The notes beneath the pieces are model-generated. The model made no database searches. It was not told the origin of the DNA and saw nothing but the letters and a program-made list of their open reading frames with translations. The position numbers were made by a program, and so were the translations under genes. Of a stretch of 64,000 bases of DNA, positions 1 to 8,466 are shown piece by piece. The stretch spans positions 1-64,000 of the forward strand of contig CALLQI010000022.1 of assembly GCA_938014885.1 (NCBI GenBank), in the 5' to 3' direction. Origin of the DNA: an uncultured bacterium (GTDB lineage Bacteria; Planctomycetota; UBA8742; UBA2392). Numbering within the stretch: position 1 is the stretch's first letter; every line of letters begins with the position of its first letter.

Positions 1-543
1 TGACGATTGATGGAAGCAATGTCGCTCAAGTTCAGCCTCACAAGAAAGCCTACAGCCGGAGGCGACAAAAAAGCCAGAAACGGAGCAAGCAAGAGCCCCA
101 AACCCCGCGCCAAATAAGGCCCGGAAAGATTTTCGAAGAATTTTGAGGGAGCGCGAAGCAAGCGCGATTTGGAGCACGCTTTGAAGCGCCGTCTGGAGCG
201 CGGTTTGGAGCGCGAAGCAGTTCGCGAAGCGAACGTCCCCGCCGCAAAGCAACGCTTTGCAAGGGATGCGAGCGGTCGCCAAAGGCGACAAGAAGCCCGG
301 CGCAAAGCGCAATCAAGCGGTCGCCAAAGGCGACAAGCAATCCGGCGCTTGGGATGGGGGTGGGAGTTGGCGCAGGTGTTGGGTCCGCGACCCTACAATC
401 GAGGCTCCCTGCTTGCCGGCGATGGTGCGGCCGGGACGGCCGCGGTCCTTGGCGGTGGCGGACCACTTTGGCGATTGCTCTTGAGCTGGTTGTCGCCTGT
501 GGCGACCGCTCGCTTACGCTTCGCGCTCCCTATGGCGCTCCCT
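1..543. repeat. Gene-free, repeat-rich intergenic region
   Basis: No convincing gene is seen here. Open frames on both strands encode only low-complexity Arg/Ala/Gly peptides produced by short repeats. AGCGGTCGCCAAAGGCGACA occurs at 271-290 and again at 316-335. Its inverted relative, TTGTCGCC-xx-GGCGACCGCT followed by CGCTTACGCTTCGCGCTCC, lies at 490-529. A near-identical copy of the latter is at 8385-8424. A second module at 426-448 (TGCGGCC...GGCCGCGGTCC) matches 34579-34601 at 21 of 23 positions. These are parts of dispersed intergenic repeat families. Confidence 0.7.
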
Positions 544-1356
544 TTACGCCGGTGGGTTCAGCAGGAACCAGCCGAGGGCTGTGGTTCCGGCTATGGCGCA
601 GTAGGCTGCGAACCAGCGTAGTTTTCTTTTGTGGACTACGAATTTTATGCCGGCCAGGCCTATCAGGCTGAACACCAGGCTGGCGGCGAAGCCTGCTGCT
701 GCCGGCGCTGCCGGGATTTCACTGATTTCTCGGGCTTCGATCAGCCCGGCGCCTCCTATTGCTATCAGGCCCATCAGAAAGCTCAGCCTGATCGCGTCGG
801 TCTTTACCCAGGCCAGCATCAATGCGACACAAATCGTGCTGCCGCTTCTTGAGATGCCCGGCAGCAGCGCAACCGCCTGCATCGTCCCGATCACCAGCAC
901 CAGCCAGTAGTCGCGGCCCTTTACGTTTTCGAAGGTTACGTGGGCCTCACGGGGGCGCTCAGCCATGTACAGCAGCGCGGCCGTCACCAGCAGGCTTATG
1001 CTGGCCACCCAGGGCGATTGCAGCACGTTTTGCTCGATCCAGGCTGACTCCGCGTCAGGCAGGCCCTTCTTGATCGTGAGGCCGACAATCGCCGCCGGCA
1101 CGCTTGCGAGAAACAGCAGGCCGAACAGCCGCCACTGGATGCGCGGGTAGATCAACTTCAGGATGTCGGCGCGAAACACCCAGGTGATCGCCAGCAGGCT
1201 GCCCAGGTGCAGCAGCACGCTTTGCGCCGTGCTGCCCTTGCCGATCTCGTCGCCGAAGATGGCGCCGATGATGACCAGGTGGCCCGACGACGACACCGGC
1301 AGGAACTCGGTGAGTCCCTGCACCATGCCCAGCAGGATGGCCTTCAGGATTTCCAT
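544..1356 (-). CDS. uppP: Undecaprenyl-diphosphatase UppP (BacA family)
   Basis: Integral membrane phosphatase that recycles undecaprenyl pyrophosphate to the monophosphate lipid carrier for peptidoglycan and other surface polymers; overproduction of this family gives bacitracin resistance. At 270 residues it has the usual family length. The two signatures are present: QGLTEFLPVSSSGH at residues 13-26 (Glu17, His26) and PGISRSGST at 166-174 (Arg170), which form the active site. Several hydrophobic segments follow. The gene stands alone, divergent from tRNA-Asp and downstream of nothing visible. Family assignment is secure. Confidence 0.96.
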   Translation of the reverse strand: MEILKAILLGMVQGLTEFLPVSSSGHLVIIGAIFGDEIGKGSTAQSVLLHLGSLLAITWVFRADILKLIYPRIQWRLFGLLFLASVPAAIVGLTIKKGLPDAESAWIEQNVLQSPWVASISLLVTAALLYMAERPREAHVTFENVKGRDYWLVLVIGTMQAVALLPGISRSGSTICVALMLAWVKTDAIRLSFLMGLIAIGGAGLIEAREISEIPAAPAAAGFAASLVFSLIGLAGIKFVVHKRKLRWFAAYCAIAGTTALGWFLLNPPA

Positions 1357-1434
1357 CAGATTCGACCACCAGGCAACCGCAACACGTTACATGATCGGCA
1401 TAAGCGGGTGCCGAAGTGAAGCCGGTACCGGGAC

Positions 1435-1463
1435 TTGACGCTGCAAAACGCAGGCGGTATCTA
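1435..1463 (+). promoter_or_regulatory. Sigma70-type promoter of tRNA-Asp
   Basis: TTGACG at 1435-1440 and TATCTA at 1458-1463 are separated by exactly 17 bp and lie about 60 bp before the tRNA. The predicted start is near 1470. This is seen in the sequence; activity is inferred. Confidence 0.7.
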
Positions 1464-1523
1464 TTCGCGCCCGCGCTGCGGCGCGGCCTGTGAGCCACGA
1501 ACTGAAAACTGGGATTGAAAACT

Positions 1524-1600
1524 GGGGATGTAGCTCAATCGGTTAGAGCGTCGGCCTGTCACGCCGAAGGTTGCGGGTTCGAGTCCCGTCATCCTCGCCA
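1524..1600 (+). tRNA. tRNA-Asp (GTC anticodon)
   Basis: A 77-nt cloverleaf. The acceptor stem GGGGATG (1524-1530) pairs with CATCCTC (1590-1596) with one G-T wobble. The D arm uses GCTC/GAGC. The anticodon stem TCGGC/GCCGA encloses the loop with anticodon GTC at 1558-1560. The T arm is GCGGG-TTCGAGT-CCCGT. The discriminator is G1597 and the 3' CCA is encoded (1598-1600). GTC reads the Asp codons GAC/GAT. Confidence 0.97.
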
Positions 1601-1608
1601 GAACACAA

Positions 1609-1633
1609 AGCGCCCGGGAAATTCCCGGGCGCT
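1609..1633 (+). terminator. Intrinsic terminator after tRNA-Asp
   Basis: A 12-bp perfect stem, AGCGCCCGGGAA (1609-1620) with TTCCCGGGCGCT (1622-1633), begins 8 nt after the tRNA CCA end. It is followed by CTTGCGTTC, so the T tract is weak but the stem is very stable. Confidence 0.75.
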
Positions 1634-1688
1634 CTTGCGTTCAGATGGTTAGCCAGCGCGCGGCGCGCGCTTTTGAGGCCGGCTGCGC

Positions 1689-1760
1689 CTACGCCCGGCG
1701 AGCGCCTTTGATCAGGGCGCTGACGATGGCGACGATCACGGTGCGTGCGAGTGAGGTCAT
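1689..1760 (-). CDS. Possible 23-residue hydrophobic peptide
   Basis: A short open frame reads MTSLARTVIVAIVSALIKG followed by ARRA. It starts at ATG (complement of 1758-1760) with GGAG about 6 nt upstream. The product would be one short hydrophobic or amphipathic helix with a basic end, like many small membrane peptides and type I toxin peptides. It lies in the gap between tRNA-Asp and the PP2C genes. No family is recognised. The good ribosome site and chemically coherent peptide are the only support; chance is a real alternative. Confidence 0.3.
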   Translation of the reverse strand: MTSLARTVIVAIVSALIKGARRA

Positions 1761-1887
1761 GGCGTTCTCCGCGTTCCTGCAGAGAAGCCTACGCGACGTG
1801 TGTCAGTAACTCACCAATCGCGCACGAAGCTTTGGTTAATCGCCGCCGCGGCCGGTAAGTGCTTCTGGCCAAACAAGGACCACGGCG

Positions 1888-1997
1888 TTCTCACACGAAG
1901 ACACCAAGGCACAAAGTACTGCAACCGGGACCGCGACTGGAGGCAGCTTCCCGTTGCGCCCAGCAGTTCTTGGTGACTTCGTGTCTTCGTGTGGAAT
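1888..1997. repeat. Long imperfect inverted repeat (CACGAAG/CTTCGTG type)
   Basis: The left arm around 1888-1925 contains TCACACGAAGACACCAAGG. The right arm around 1963-1997 contains TTCGTGTCTTCGTGTGG. The arms pair over most of their length. Related elements occur at 8221-8365, 42719-42790 and 61068-61258. It occupies the gap upstream of the first gene on the left and downstream of the PP2C regulator; no gene is seen inside. Confidence 0.7.
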
Positions 1998-2036
1998 CCG
2001 CAGTTGCAGCGTTTTCAAGGGAGGGGCGGAGCTGCA

Positions 2037-3272
2037 TCAAAAGCCGAATTGGCCTTTTGTGTCTTCCGCGAATAGGGCGATGGTGTCGGTTTTCTCGAGT
2101 TCAACTTCTTCGCGGGTGATGGCGATGATCAGCACGTCGTCTACGGCGCGGTGGCCCGCGTGGGCGGCCTGGTAGATGGCTTCGGCCACGTTTACGCCGG
2201 GCTGCACGCGCTCAAGCACCTTGTGCACACCGGCGTAGTCGAACTCTTCGCCGTCGTCCTGCTGGCATTCGATGATGCCGTCCGTGAACATCACGACGCG
2301 GGCCCCCGGCGCCAGATTCGTTTCATGCACCTGGATTGCGTTGGCCCAGGCCTCGCTTCGCTTCAAGCCCAGCGCCACTCCCGCCGTAATCACGTCGTTG
2401 CGCGTGCCGTCGGGGTTCACGAACACCGGGTGCGGAATGCCGCAGCGCGCGTGCTCCCAGTTGCCTGAGATGATGTCCAGCACCCCCACCATCACGGCCA
2501 CAAACTTGCCGTTGGGGATGTCGTCGGCAAGCTCATCGTTGGCGAAGCGCAGCGCGTCGCGCAAATGCCCGCCCATGAAGCGCATGCTCATGCTGATAAC
2601 TTTGCGCGCCATGGACTGGATCACCGCCGCCTGGATGCCGTGGCCGGACACGTCGCCCACCACCACGCACAACCGGCGCGAATCCAGCCAGAAGAAGTCA
2701 TAGAAATCGCCGCCGATGAAACCGCCCGAAGGCTGGTAATGCACGTCGATCCGCACGCCCTTGGGCGACGGCGGCGTGGTCAGCATCGTCACGAAGTTCT
2801 GGGCGGCGTCGGTCAAATCGGCCGTGGTGGCGCGCACTTCGCGTTCAAGGCGCATGATCTGGCTGCGCAGCTCGTTGCGTTCGCGCTTGCGCGACTGCTT
2901 CTGGCGCTGGGTCTGGCGCACCACCGTTTCAACCTGCAGCGACAGGTAATCCAGGTCCACGGGCTTTTGGATGATCGCGAAAATGTCGCACTCATAGGCC
3001 GCGAGCACCTGCGCCATTTCGGTCGGGTCCACCAGCAGCAGCACGGGCACGCGCGCGAGGCGGCGGTTGCGCGTCAGCTCAGACAAGAAGTTCACGCCCT
3101 CTTCGCCCAGGCGCTGGTCGGAAATCACGAGGGCAGGCACGTGGCGGCCGGTTGCCTCGCGCGCGGCCTCACTGTTCTCGACGGCGGTGACATCGTGGCC
3201 TGAGGCGTGCAGCCGCTCAGCCACCTTGCTGCGGAGGTCTGCGTCGCCTTCGATCAGCAGGATGTCAGCCAT
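2037..3272 (-). CDS. Response regulator with PP2C/SpoIIE-type phosphatase output
   Basis: Cytoplasmic two-domain protein. Residues 1-120 are a receiver domain with an acidic pocket, phospho-acceptor Asp52 (in ISDQRL) and Lys103 (QKP). A short helical linker (about 120-160) leads to a PPM/SpoIIE serine phosphatase domain with GGDFYDF (187-193), GDVSGHG (Asp207), FTDGIIE and DDVLIIAI, which supply the metal-binding Asp residues. Such proteins usually dephosphorylate anti-anti-sigma (STAS) proteins under histidine kinase control. No kinase or STAS partner is adjacent. It begins 4 nt after the stop of a similar gene (3277-4455), so the two are surely co-transcribed. The receiver is more divergent than its neighbour's. 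Confidence 0.92.
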   Translation of the reverse strand: MADILLIEGDADLRSKVAERLHASGHDVTAVENSEAAREATGRHVPALVISDQRLGEEGVNFLSELTRNRRLARVPVLLLVDPTEMAQVLAAYECDIFAIIQKPVDLDYLSLQVETVVRQTQRQKQSRKRERNELRSQIMRLEREVRATTADLTDAAQNFVTMLTTPPSPKGVRIDVHYQPSGGFIGGDFYDFFWLDSRRLCVVVGDVSGHGIQAAVIQSMARKVISMSMRFMGGHLRDALRFANDELADDIPNGKFVAVMVGVLDIISGNWEHARCGIPHPVFVNPDGTRNDVITAGVALGLKRSEAWANAIQVHETNLAPGARVVMFTDGIIECQQDDGEEFDYAGVHKVLERVQPGVNVAEAIYQAAHAGHRAVDDVLIIAITREEVELEKTDTIALFAEDTKGQFGF

Positions 3273-3276
3273 GCGT

Positions 3277-4455
3277 TCAGGTCCGGGTAATGCAGATCAT
3301 GGTGGTGTCGTCGTCGGCGCGCTGGTCAAGCTGCGCCATTTCGGCGACGGTGCTGATGAAGCTTGCGCCGTCCGGCGTTTCCTTGATGCCGCGGGCGATG
3401 CCGTCGACGTCAAAGTGATGCTTCTTTTCGTCGTCCTGGTAACACTCAATGATGCCGTCGCTGACCAGCAGCATGCTTTGCCCGGGCTCAAGGTTGCAGC
3501 CAAAGTCGCCGACCTGCATGTGCCAGTCGGTCTTCTTGCTGAGGCCGAGCGGGCCGCCGGGCGTCATGATTGGTTCGATCTCGCGGTTCTTGATCAGCAT
3601 CGGGTACGGGATGCCGCAGCGCACGTGCGTCCACGAGTGCGTCAGCGTGTTCAGCACGCCGACGCACGATGCCACGAAGCTGCCGGGCGGCAGGTCGTTG
3701 GTCAGTTCACGATTCGCGAACTCGACCACGCGCCCGAGGTTGCCCTCAAGCTGACGCAGCCCAAGGCTGATCAGCTTGCGCGCCATGGTCTGCAGAATCG
3801 CGGCCTGCACACCGTGGCCTGAAACGTCGCCGACCACGACGGCCAGCTTGTCGCGGTCGAGCCACACGAAGTCGTAGAAGTCGCCGCCCAGGCGGCCGTA
3901 CGGGCGATACAGCACGTCGATCTTGTAGCCGTTGATCTGCGGGGCCTTGGGCTGCATCCAGGTGAAATGGCGTTCGGCCTCGCCGATTTCTTCGTCGTTG
4001 GCGCTGACGATGGTCTCGAGCCGGTCGATGCGGCTCATGAACATCTCTTTGCTCAGCTTGCGGCTGAACTTGTACGCCAGGTTCAGTCGCGTGTGCGCGC
4101 CGATCTTGGCGACCAGGATGTCCATGTTGGGCGGCTTGTGGATGAAGTCGACGATGTCCCAGCGAAACGTGCGCACCAGCAGGTCATGGTCGGCGTCTTC
4201 CGCCATCATCATGATCGGCACGCGCGCCAGTGAGGCCTCGCTGCGCAACTCTTCCAGCAGCTCCAGCGCGGCCATGTCGGGCAGCTTGATATCGAGCAGG
4301 ATCAGGTCCGGGTCGTGGTCCTGCGCCTGGTGAATGGTTTCGCGCGCGCTGGCGGCCTCAATGATTTTGTGTCCGGCCTTTTCAAGCACCGGTTTGAGCT
4401 GGCTGCGGATCGCAGCGTCGTCGTCAGCTATGAGAACCAGAGACAAGTTGCCCAC
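3277..4455 (-). CDS. Response regulator with PP2C/SpoIIE-type phosphatase output (paralogue)
   Basis: Same architecture as the following gene: a receiver domain with acidic residues at 11-13, phospho-acceptor Asp55 (LLDIKLPD) and Lys107 (HKP), a helical linker, then the PPM phosphatase core with GGDFYDF (190-196), GDVSGHG, VSDGIIE and DDDTTMICI. All metal-binding positions are present, so both paralogues look active. It is first of the pair; the downstream copy starts 4 nt after its stop. Tandem duplication followed by divergence is the simplest origin. The upstream partner kinase is not in the window. Confidence 0.93.
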   Translation of the reverse strand: MGNLSLVLIADDDAAIRSQLKPVLEKAGHKIIEAASARETIHQAQDHDPDLILLDIKLPDMAALELLEELRSEASLARVPIMMMAEDADHDLLVRTFRWDIVDFIHKPPNMDILVAKIGAHTRLNLAYKFSRKLSKEMFMSRIDRLETIVSANDEEIGEAERHFTWMQPKAPQINGYKIDVLYRPYGRLGGDFYDFVWLDRDKLAVVVGDVSGHGVQAAILQTMARKLISLGLRQLEGNLGRVVEFANRELTNDLPPGSFVASCVGVLNTLTHSWTHVRCGIPYPMLIKNREIEPIMTPGGPLGLSKKTDWHMQVGDFGCNLEPGQSMLLVSDGIIECYQDDEKKHHFDVDGIARGIKETPDGASFISTVAEMAQLDQRADDDTTMICITRT

Positions 4456-4547
4456 CCCAGCAAGGATCGCACACGCGGTAAGGTTACGGATAAACTATGT
4501 TGCGGCAAGACGTTCGGAAGACAGGCACTTGTGCAATGTAGCGGTTT

Positions 4548-4925
4548 CTAGCGCTGCCGCAGCTTCTGCCGCGTCGTGCGCAGGTTGTTGGCCATTTCGT
4601 CAAGGCTGGCAGCGACCCGCGTCGTGCGTTCGGTACGGGTCGGTGTGGCGCTGCCGATCAGCCCGGATGGCGCAGTCGGCCCGCTGCCGAGGATTGTCTT
4701 GGCTTCCATCGGCGTGGGCAGGGTGACTTCTTCGCGCAGGTTTTTGGCCGCTTCCTCAAGCGTCTTTTCAGCAGCATCGAGTGCCGACTTCATGACGCCG
4801 TGTTCGGACTCAAGCTCTTGCAGTTCCGCCTTGGCAGGCTGCACCACTTGTGTCCACAGGCCGCCGAAGCCCAGTGTTGCGCCCAGAACAAAGCCGATTG
4901 CCAGAATCGTCAGCGATTGCCGCAT
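4548..4925 (-). CDS. Small membrane-anchored coiled-coil protein, unknown function
   Basis: A 125-residue protein. The ATG at 4923-4925 is preferred over an in-frame TTG five codons upstream because GCAGGAG sits 6 nt before it. Residues 4-25 form one hydrophobic segment rich in Gly (inner membrane anchor), followed by a heptad-rich helix (about 30-65), a Thr/Pro/Ser-rich stretch, and a second Arg/Leu helix at the C-terminus. No family is recognised. It lies between the exported protein gene at 4998 and the PP2C pair, all on the minus strand, so membership in that signalling region is plausible but unproved. Confidence 0.6.
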   Translation of the reverse strand: MRQSLTILAIGFVLGATLGFGGLWTQVVQPAKAELQELESEHGVMKSALDAAEKTLEEAAKNLREEVTLPTPMEAKTILGSGPTAPSGLIGSATPTRTERTTRVAASLDEMANNLRTTRQKLRQR

Positions 4926-4997
4926 GATGGTCTCCTGCAAGCAGGATACCGCGCGCGCAGCATTGCCACGCCAGAAATTTGTAAAGATGAGGCCGGG

Positions 4998-6044
4998 CTA
5001 TTTTTCGGTCTTGAGGGTCTCGATCACGGCCACAGAGATCTGCAGGGCGACCTTGCCGCGGTTCAGCGTCTGGCGGGCACCTTCGTCGTGCCACTCCTGC
5101 ATCACGAGTTGCGCTTCCCACAGGTCAAGCTGCGCCACGCCGACGTGATTGGTGGCCAGGGCGACGTTGACGGTGCCGTCCTTGACGGGCGTCTCGTGCT
5201 TGAAGAACTCGATCAGCGTCAACAAACCCGCGCGCTGCTTGAGGTAATCCGGCGAGTAATCTTCGCGAAGCTTGTTGTCGCGCGAACCGGTCAGTTGCAC
5301 CAGCGCCCCCCACGTCGCGATTGATTCCGGATTGGCCTGCACCGCGCGCTCGGCCTTGGCCAGCGTGGTCCACTGGGTACGCGCGGCCACGAGCCACGCA
5401 TTCATTTCGGCGGCGGTGGTGTTGGCGTCTTCGTATTCGCCTTTCTCGCCGCGCTTGCGCAGCTCGGTCACAAGTTCGGTGGCGTCGGCGGCGGCTTTCT
5501 CCCAGGCGGCGGTGGCGTCTTCGTCGGTGCGGAAGCTGTCCCAGCGCGACATCACGGCGCAGACCATTCGCCAGTGATAGGCCTTGCCCTTGCCGATGTC
5601 CTTGACCACATTGCGAACCGACATGGGCAGCGTGGCTTCATCGCCCTTGAAGGCTTCAACGCGTTTCAGGACTTTCTCGGCCTCTTTGTAAAAGCCCAGC
5701 CGGGCCAGGCAGAAGCCTTCCAGATAACCCCGTGCGGCCGGGTGGACTTTGTCGGTGTGCTTGGTGATTTCCGCGCGCTGGTCGCGTTCGGAGCCGCGAA
5801 GCTCTTTCAGCTTGTCGTTGTAAAAGCGCAGCGCGGCCTGCCCGTCTACTTTGGGCGATTTGTCGGGCGTGACCGGTGGTGCCGGGGAAGGGCGGGGTGT
5901 GTCGGCGACGGGCTTGCCGTCAACGCGCGCCTTCACATCCTTGAACTCGATCTTGTGGAAGACCTGCGCGGCAAGCGGGGCGGCGCAAAGCGCGGCGATT
6001 GTCGCGACGATCAGCAGTGCGGGCAGCAATCGGTTCGGATGCAT
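4998..6044 (-). CDS. Exported helical-repeat (TPR-like) protein, unknown function
   Basis: A 348-residue protein with a clear Sec signal peptide (MHPNRLLPALLIVATIAAL, likely cleaved after the PLAA motif near residue 26). A Pro-rich linker (residues about 48-62) precedes a long alpha-helical region with TPR-like spacing of Ala, Trp and Tyr, including residues about 70-130 and 215-330. No enzyme motif is visible. It starts 12 nt after the stop of the FHA-sigma54 activator gene, so the two form an operon. Its role may be periplasmic binding or scaffolding; that is inference. Confidence 0.65.
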   Translation of the reverse strand: MHPNRLLPALLIVATIAALCAAPLAAQVFHKIEFKDVKARVDGKPVADTPRPSPAPPVTPDKSPKVDGQAALRFYNDKLKELRGSERDQRAEITKHTDKVHPAARGYLEGFCLARLGFYKEAEKVLKRVEAFKGDEATLPMSVRNVVKDIGKGKAYHWRMVCAVMSRWDSFRTDEDATAAWEKAAADATELVTELRKRGEKGEYEDANTTAAEMNAWLVAARTQWTTLAKAERAVQANPESIATWGALVQLTGSRDNKLREDYSPDYLKQRAGLLTLIEFFKHETPVKDGTVNVALATNHVGVAQLDLWEAQLVMQEWHDEGARQTLNRGKVALQISVAVIETLKTEK

Positions 6045-6056
6045 GACTCTCTCCCG

Positions 6057-7970
6057 TCAGTCGCTTGCGATCCCGTACCTTTCCATCTTCTTGCGCAGGC
6101 CAAGCCGGGACAGACCCAGGATCTCGGCAGCACGGGACTTGTTGCCTTTGGTACGTTCCATCGCTTCCAGTATCTTCCGTTTTTCGATGTTCTCGACGAC
6201 ATCTTTCAGCGAATTGGCGCCGTCGGCCAAAGATTCTTCTTCGGCCATCTGGCGCAAACCGGGGCTCAGCAGCGGGGCGTCGATCTTTTTGCCGTCGCTG
6301 AGGGCGACCATCTTCTTCACTTCGTTCTCGAGCTCGCGCACGTTGCCCGGCCACGAGTAGTTCAGCATCGCGCGCAGCACGCCACGGTCCATTTTGATGT
6401 TGGGGCAGCCGGCCTGCGCCGCCGTCACCTTCAGGAAGTGATCGACCATCAGCGGGATGTCTTCCTTGCGCTCGCGCAGCGGCGGCAGCCGGAACGTGAC
6501 CACGTTGATGCGGAAGAACAGGTCCTGCCGGAACAACCCTTTGCGGACTTGCTCGGTCAAATCCTTGTTCGTGGCGCACACCAGACGGAAATCAATCTTC
6601 TTGCTGACCTTGCCGCCGATGGGCCGGATTTCGCCTTCCTCCAGCACGCGCAGCAGCTTGGCCTGCATCGACGGGCTGATTTCGCCAATTTCATCAAGGA
6701 AAATCGTGCCGCCGTCGGCCATCGCAAACAGGCCCAGCTTGTCGCGGTCAGCACCCGTGAAGGCGCCCTTCACGTAGCCGAACAGCTCGCTTTCAAACAG
6801 GGTGTCGGGCAGGGCGGCGCAGTTTTCGGCCACAAAGCGGCCAGTCTTGGCGCGGCTGCTGTTGAAGTGCAGCGCGCGCGCAATGCGTTCTTTGCCCGTG
6901 CCGGGCTCGCCCAGGATCAGCACTGGCACCGGCAGGTCGGTCACTTTGTCGAGCATGCGGAAAACTTCCTGCATGCCGGGGCTGCGGCCGATGATGTCGC
7001 TGTAATCGTGGTTGTACTCCGGCAGCTCGCGCCCTTCGGCCTCGATGCGCAGTGCCGTAAGCTCGGCGGTTTGCAGGTCCAGCTTGGCTTCAAGTTCCTT
7101 GCGGATGCCCTGGAGTTCGGTTTCAAAGCCTTCGATTTTCTGCTGCAGGTCAAGCTCATTGCTGCGCGAGACCGCGCCGCCCGCGACGACCGACACCATC
7201 ATCGACGCGTGCTCAAGCAGCTGCACCTGCGTTTCGGTCAGGTCGGCTTCTTTCGACTCGCGCTCAACGAAAAGCACGCCGGACACGCGTTCGCCGCAGC
7301 GCAGCGGGATGTACACGCACGCGGGATGCATCGCCGTGCGCGGCCGCACCTGGGTGCGCGACTTGGGTGCCAACAGCTTGTTGGCGACGGTCTTGAAATT
7401 CGCGGGCAGTTCTTGCTCCGGGGTGCCGCTGATGAAGTTGAAAAACGCGCGAGGCTGGGCCTCACCCAGGTCACTGGCCAGCGCGATGCAGGTGCGCACG
7501 CCGGGCAAAAGCCGGCCTACAAACTGCGCTGCACCTTCCAGCATCGTGCGGGAGCTGTCGTCGTTGGCGGCCTTGGTGAAGCTGAGCAGCGCCTCGTTGA
7601 TGCCGACGGCTTCCGGCATGCTTGCGGGCAGCATGTGCTCGGTGATCGGGTCGATGGCGTTCTTGGTTTCGAAGGCGCTGGACTCTTCGGAGTAGAGTGA
7701 CAGGCGCGCGCTGCCGATCAGGAACGTTTCACCGAACTGGATCGCTGACTCAAGTACGGGCTCGCCGTGGAAGTACGTGCCGTTGCGGCTTTTCAGGTCA
7801 CGCAGCACCCAGGTGCGATCGGGCTGCTGCTCAAGCACGCAGTGGTGGCGGCTGGCCTTTTCATCGGTCAGCATGATCGTGTTGTCCGGCGCGCGGCCGA
7901 TGCTGACGGCGCGGCCGGCCAGGTTGTAGTGGCTGGTGTTGCCCTTTTCTTCGACGACGACGAAAGGCAT
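6057..7970 (-). CDS. FHA-GAF sigma54-dependent transcriptional activator
   Basis: A 637-residue bacterial enhancer-binding protein. Residues 1-95 are an FHA domain with the phosphothreonine-binding residues Gly25-Arg26, Ser40-Arg41-His43 and Asn63-Gly64. A GAF-like segment spans about 120-265, then a coiled coil to 320. The AAA+ core has Walker A GEPGTGK (354-360), the sigma54-contacting GAFTGA loop (402-407) and Walker B IFLDE (423-427). The C-terminus is a Fis-type helix-turn-helix (NKSRAAEILGLSRLG). FHA input implies control by a Ser/Thr kinase, as in myxobacteria and planctomycetes. It heads the operon with the exported protein at 4998. No sigma54 promoter was found nearby. Confidence 0.95.
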   Translation of the reverse strand: MPFVVVEEKGNTSHYNLAGRAVSIGRAPDNTIMLTDEKASRHHCVLEQQPDRTWVLRDLKSRNGTYFHGEPVLESAIQFGETFLIGSARLSLYSEESSAFETKNAIDPITEHMLPASMPEAVGINEALLSFTKAANDDSSRTMLEGAAQFVGRLLPGVRTCIALASDLGEAQPRAFFNFISGTPEQELPANFKTVANKLLAPKSRTQVRPRTAMHPACVYIPLRCGERVSGVLFVERESKEADLTETQVQLLEHASMMVSVVAGGAVSRSNELDLQQKIEGFETELQGIRKELEAKLDLQTAELTALRIEAEGRELPEYNHDYSDIIGRSPGMQEVFRMLDKVTDLPVPVLILGEPGTGKERIARALHFNSSRAKTGRFVAENCAALPDTLFESELFGYVKGAFTGADRDKLGLFAMADGGTIFLDEIGEISPSMQAKLLRVLEEGEIRPIGGKVSKKIDFRLVCATNKDLTEQVRKGLFRQDLFFRINVVTFRLPPLRERKEDIPLMVDHFLKVTAAQAGCPNIKMDRGVLRAMLNYSWPGNVRELENEVKKMVALSDGKKIDAPLLSPGLRQMAEEESLADGANSLKDVVENIEKRKILEAMERTKGNKSRAAEILGLSRLGLRKKMERYGIASD

Positions 7971-8114
7971 GCGAAAGCGGTTTCTCCGGTGTGTTGATAG
8001 TCAATGACGCCCTGAGTGCACCGTCAAGGACTGTTGGCAACAATGTTACCACAAGGCGGAAAACCCGCAAATCAGGCCCAAACATTGACTGCTGACGCGT
8101 AGTCCGCGAAGCAC

Positions 8115-8213
8115 GGCAACTACCACGAACCGCCAAAGCGCCAAAACGCCAAGGACTGCTTTGGGGCCTTTGCCTTTTTGGCGATTTGGCGCTTTGGCGG
8201 TAAAGGCAGTTGC
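8115..8213. repeat. Long hairpin repeat (GCCAAAGCGCCAAA type)
   Basis: Arm 8129-8152 (starts ACCGCCAAAGCGCCAAA) pairs with 8178-8201 (ends TTTGGCGCTTTGGCGGT) at 23 of 24 positions, and outer bases GGCAACT (8115-8121) pair with AGTTGCC (8207-8213). It lies in the gene-free stretch 7971-8464, which holds only three repeat elements. It could act as a transcript end for the MFS gene side or as a non-autonomous mobile hairpin. Confidence 0.75.
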
Positions 8214-8220
8214 CTTCAAA

Positions 8221-8365
8221 CCGCAGGTTCCAAACGAAGGCACGAACAAGCTAAGGAAAGCGACGGCTTGGCTTGCGGCTTAGCTGTGCGCCTTCTTCAC
8301 GTGGTTGTGCGTCCAATGCACGCAGTGGCCTTGCTTTGTGCCTTTGTGCCTTTGTGTGGGAACGC
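8221..8365. repeat. Imperfect inverted repeat (CACGAAG/CTTTGTG type)
   Basis: The left arm near 8221-8250 (GCAGGTTCCAAACGAAGG, CACGAAC) is complementary to the right arm near 8330-8365 (TTGCTTTGTGCCTTTGTG, TGTGGGAAC). It is the same family as the elements at 1888, 42719 and 61068. No gene is seen in it. Confidence 0.6.
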
Positions 8366-8380
8366 CGTGGCCGTGCTGCG

Positions 8381-8466
8381 GTCGTTGTCGCCTTCGGCGA
8401 CCGCTCGCTTACGCTTCGCGCTCCAGTTGTCGCCGTCGGAGACCGCTCGATCAGGCTTCGCGCTCT
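8381..8466. repeat. Two tandem units of the GTCGCC...GCTTACGCTTCGCGCTC repeat
   Basis: Unit 1 (8385-8424) reads TTGTCGCC-xx-GGCGACCGCTCGC then TTACGCTTCGCGCTCC and matches 490-529 almost exactly. Unit 2 (8425-8466) is a diverged copy. Unit 2 runs into the last codon region of the MFS gene (stop at 8465-8467), so the repeat supplies part of that gene's end. Confidence 0.75.

Noticed and set aside
271..335. Two direct repeats considered as a CRISPR array
   Set aside because: Only two units with a 25-base gap and no cas genes; they match dispersed intergenic repeats.
5574..7700. A 708-codon open frame on the plus strand
   Set aside because: It is antisense to the exported protein and the FHA-sigma54 activator, is rich in His/Ala/Gly/Leu as expected from GC-rich codon shadows, and has no domain.
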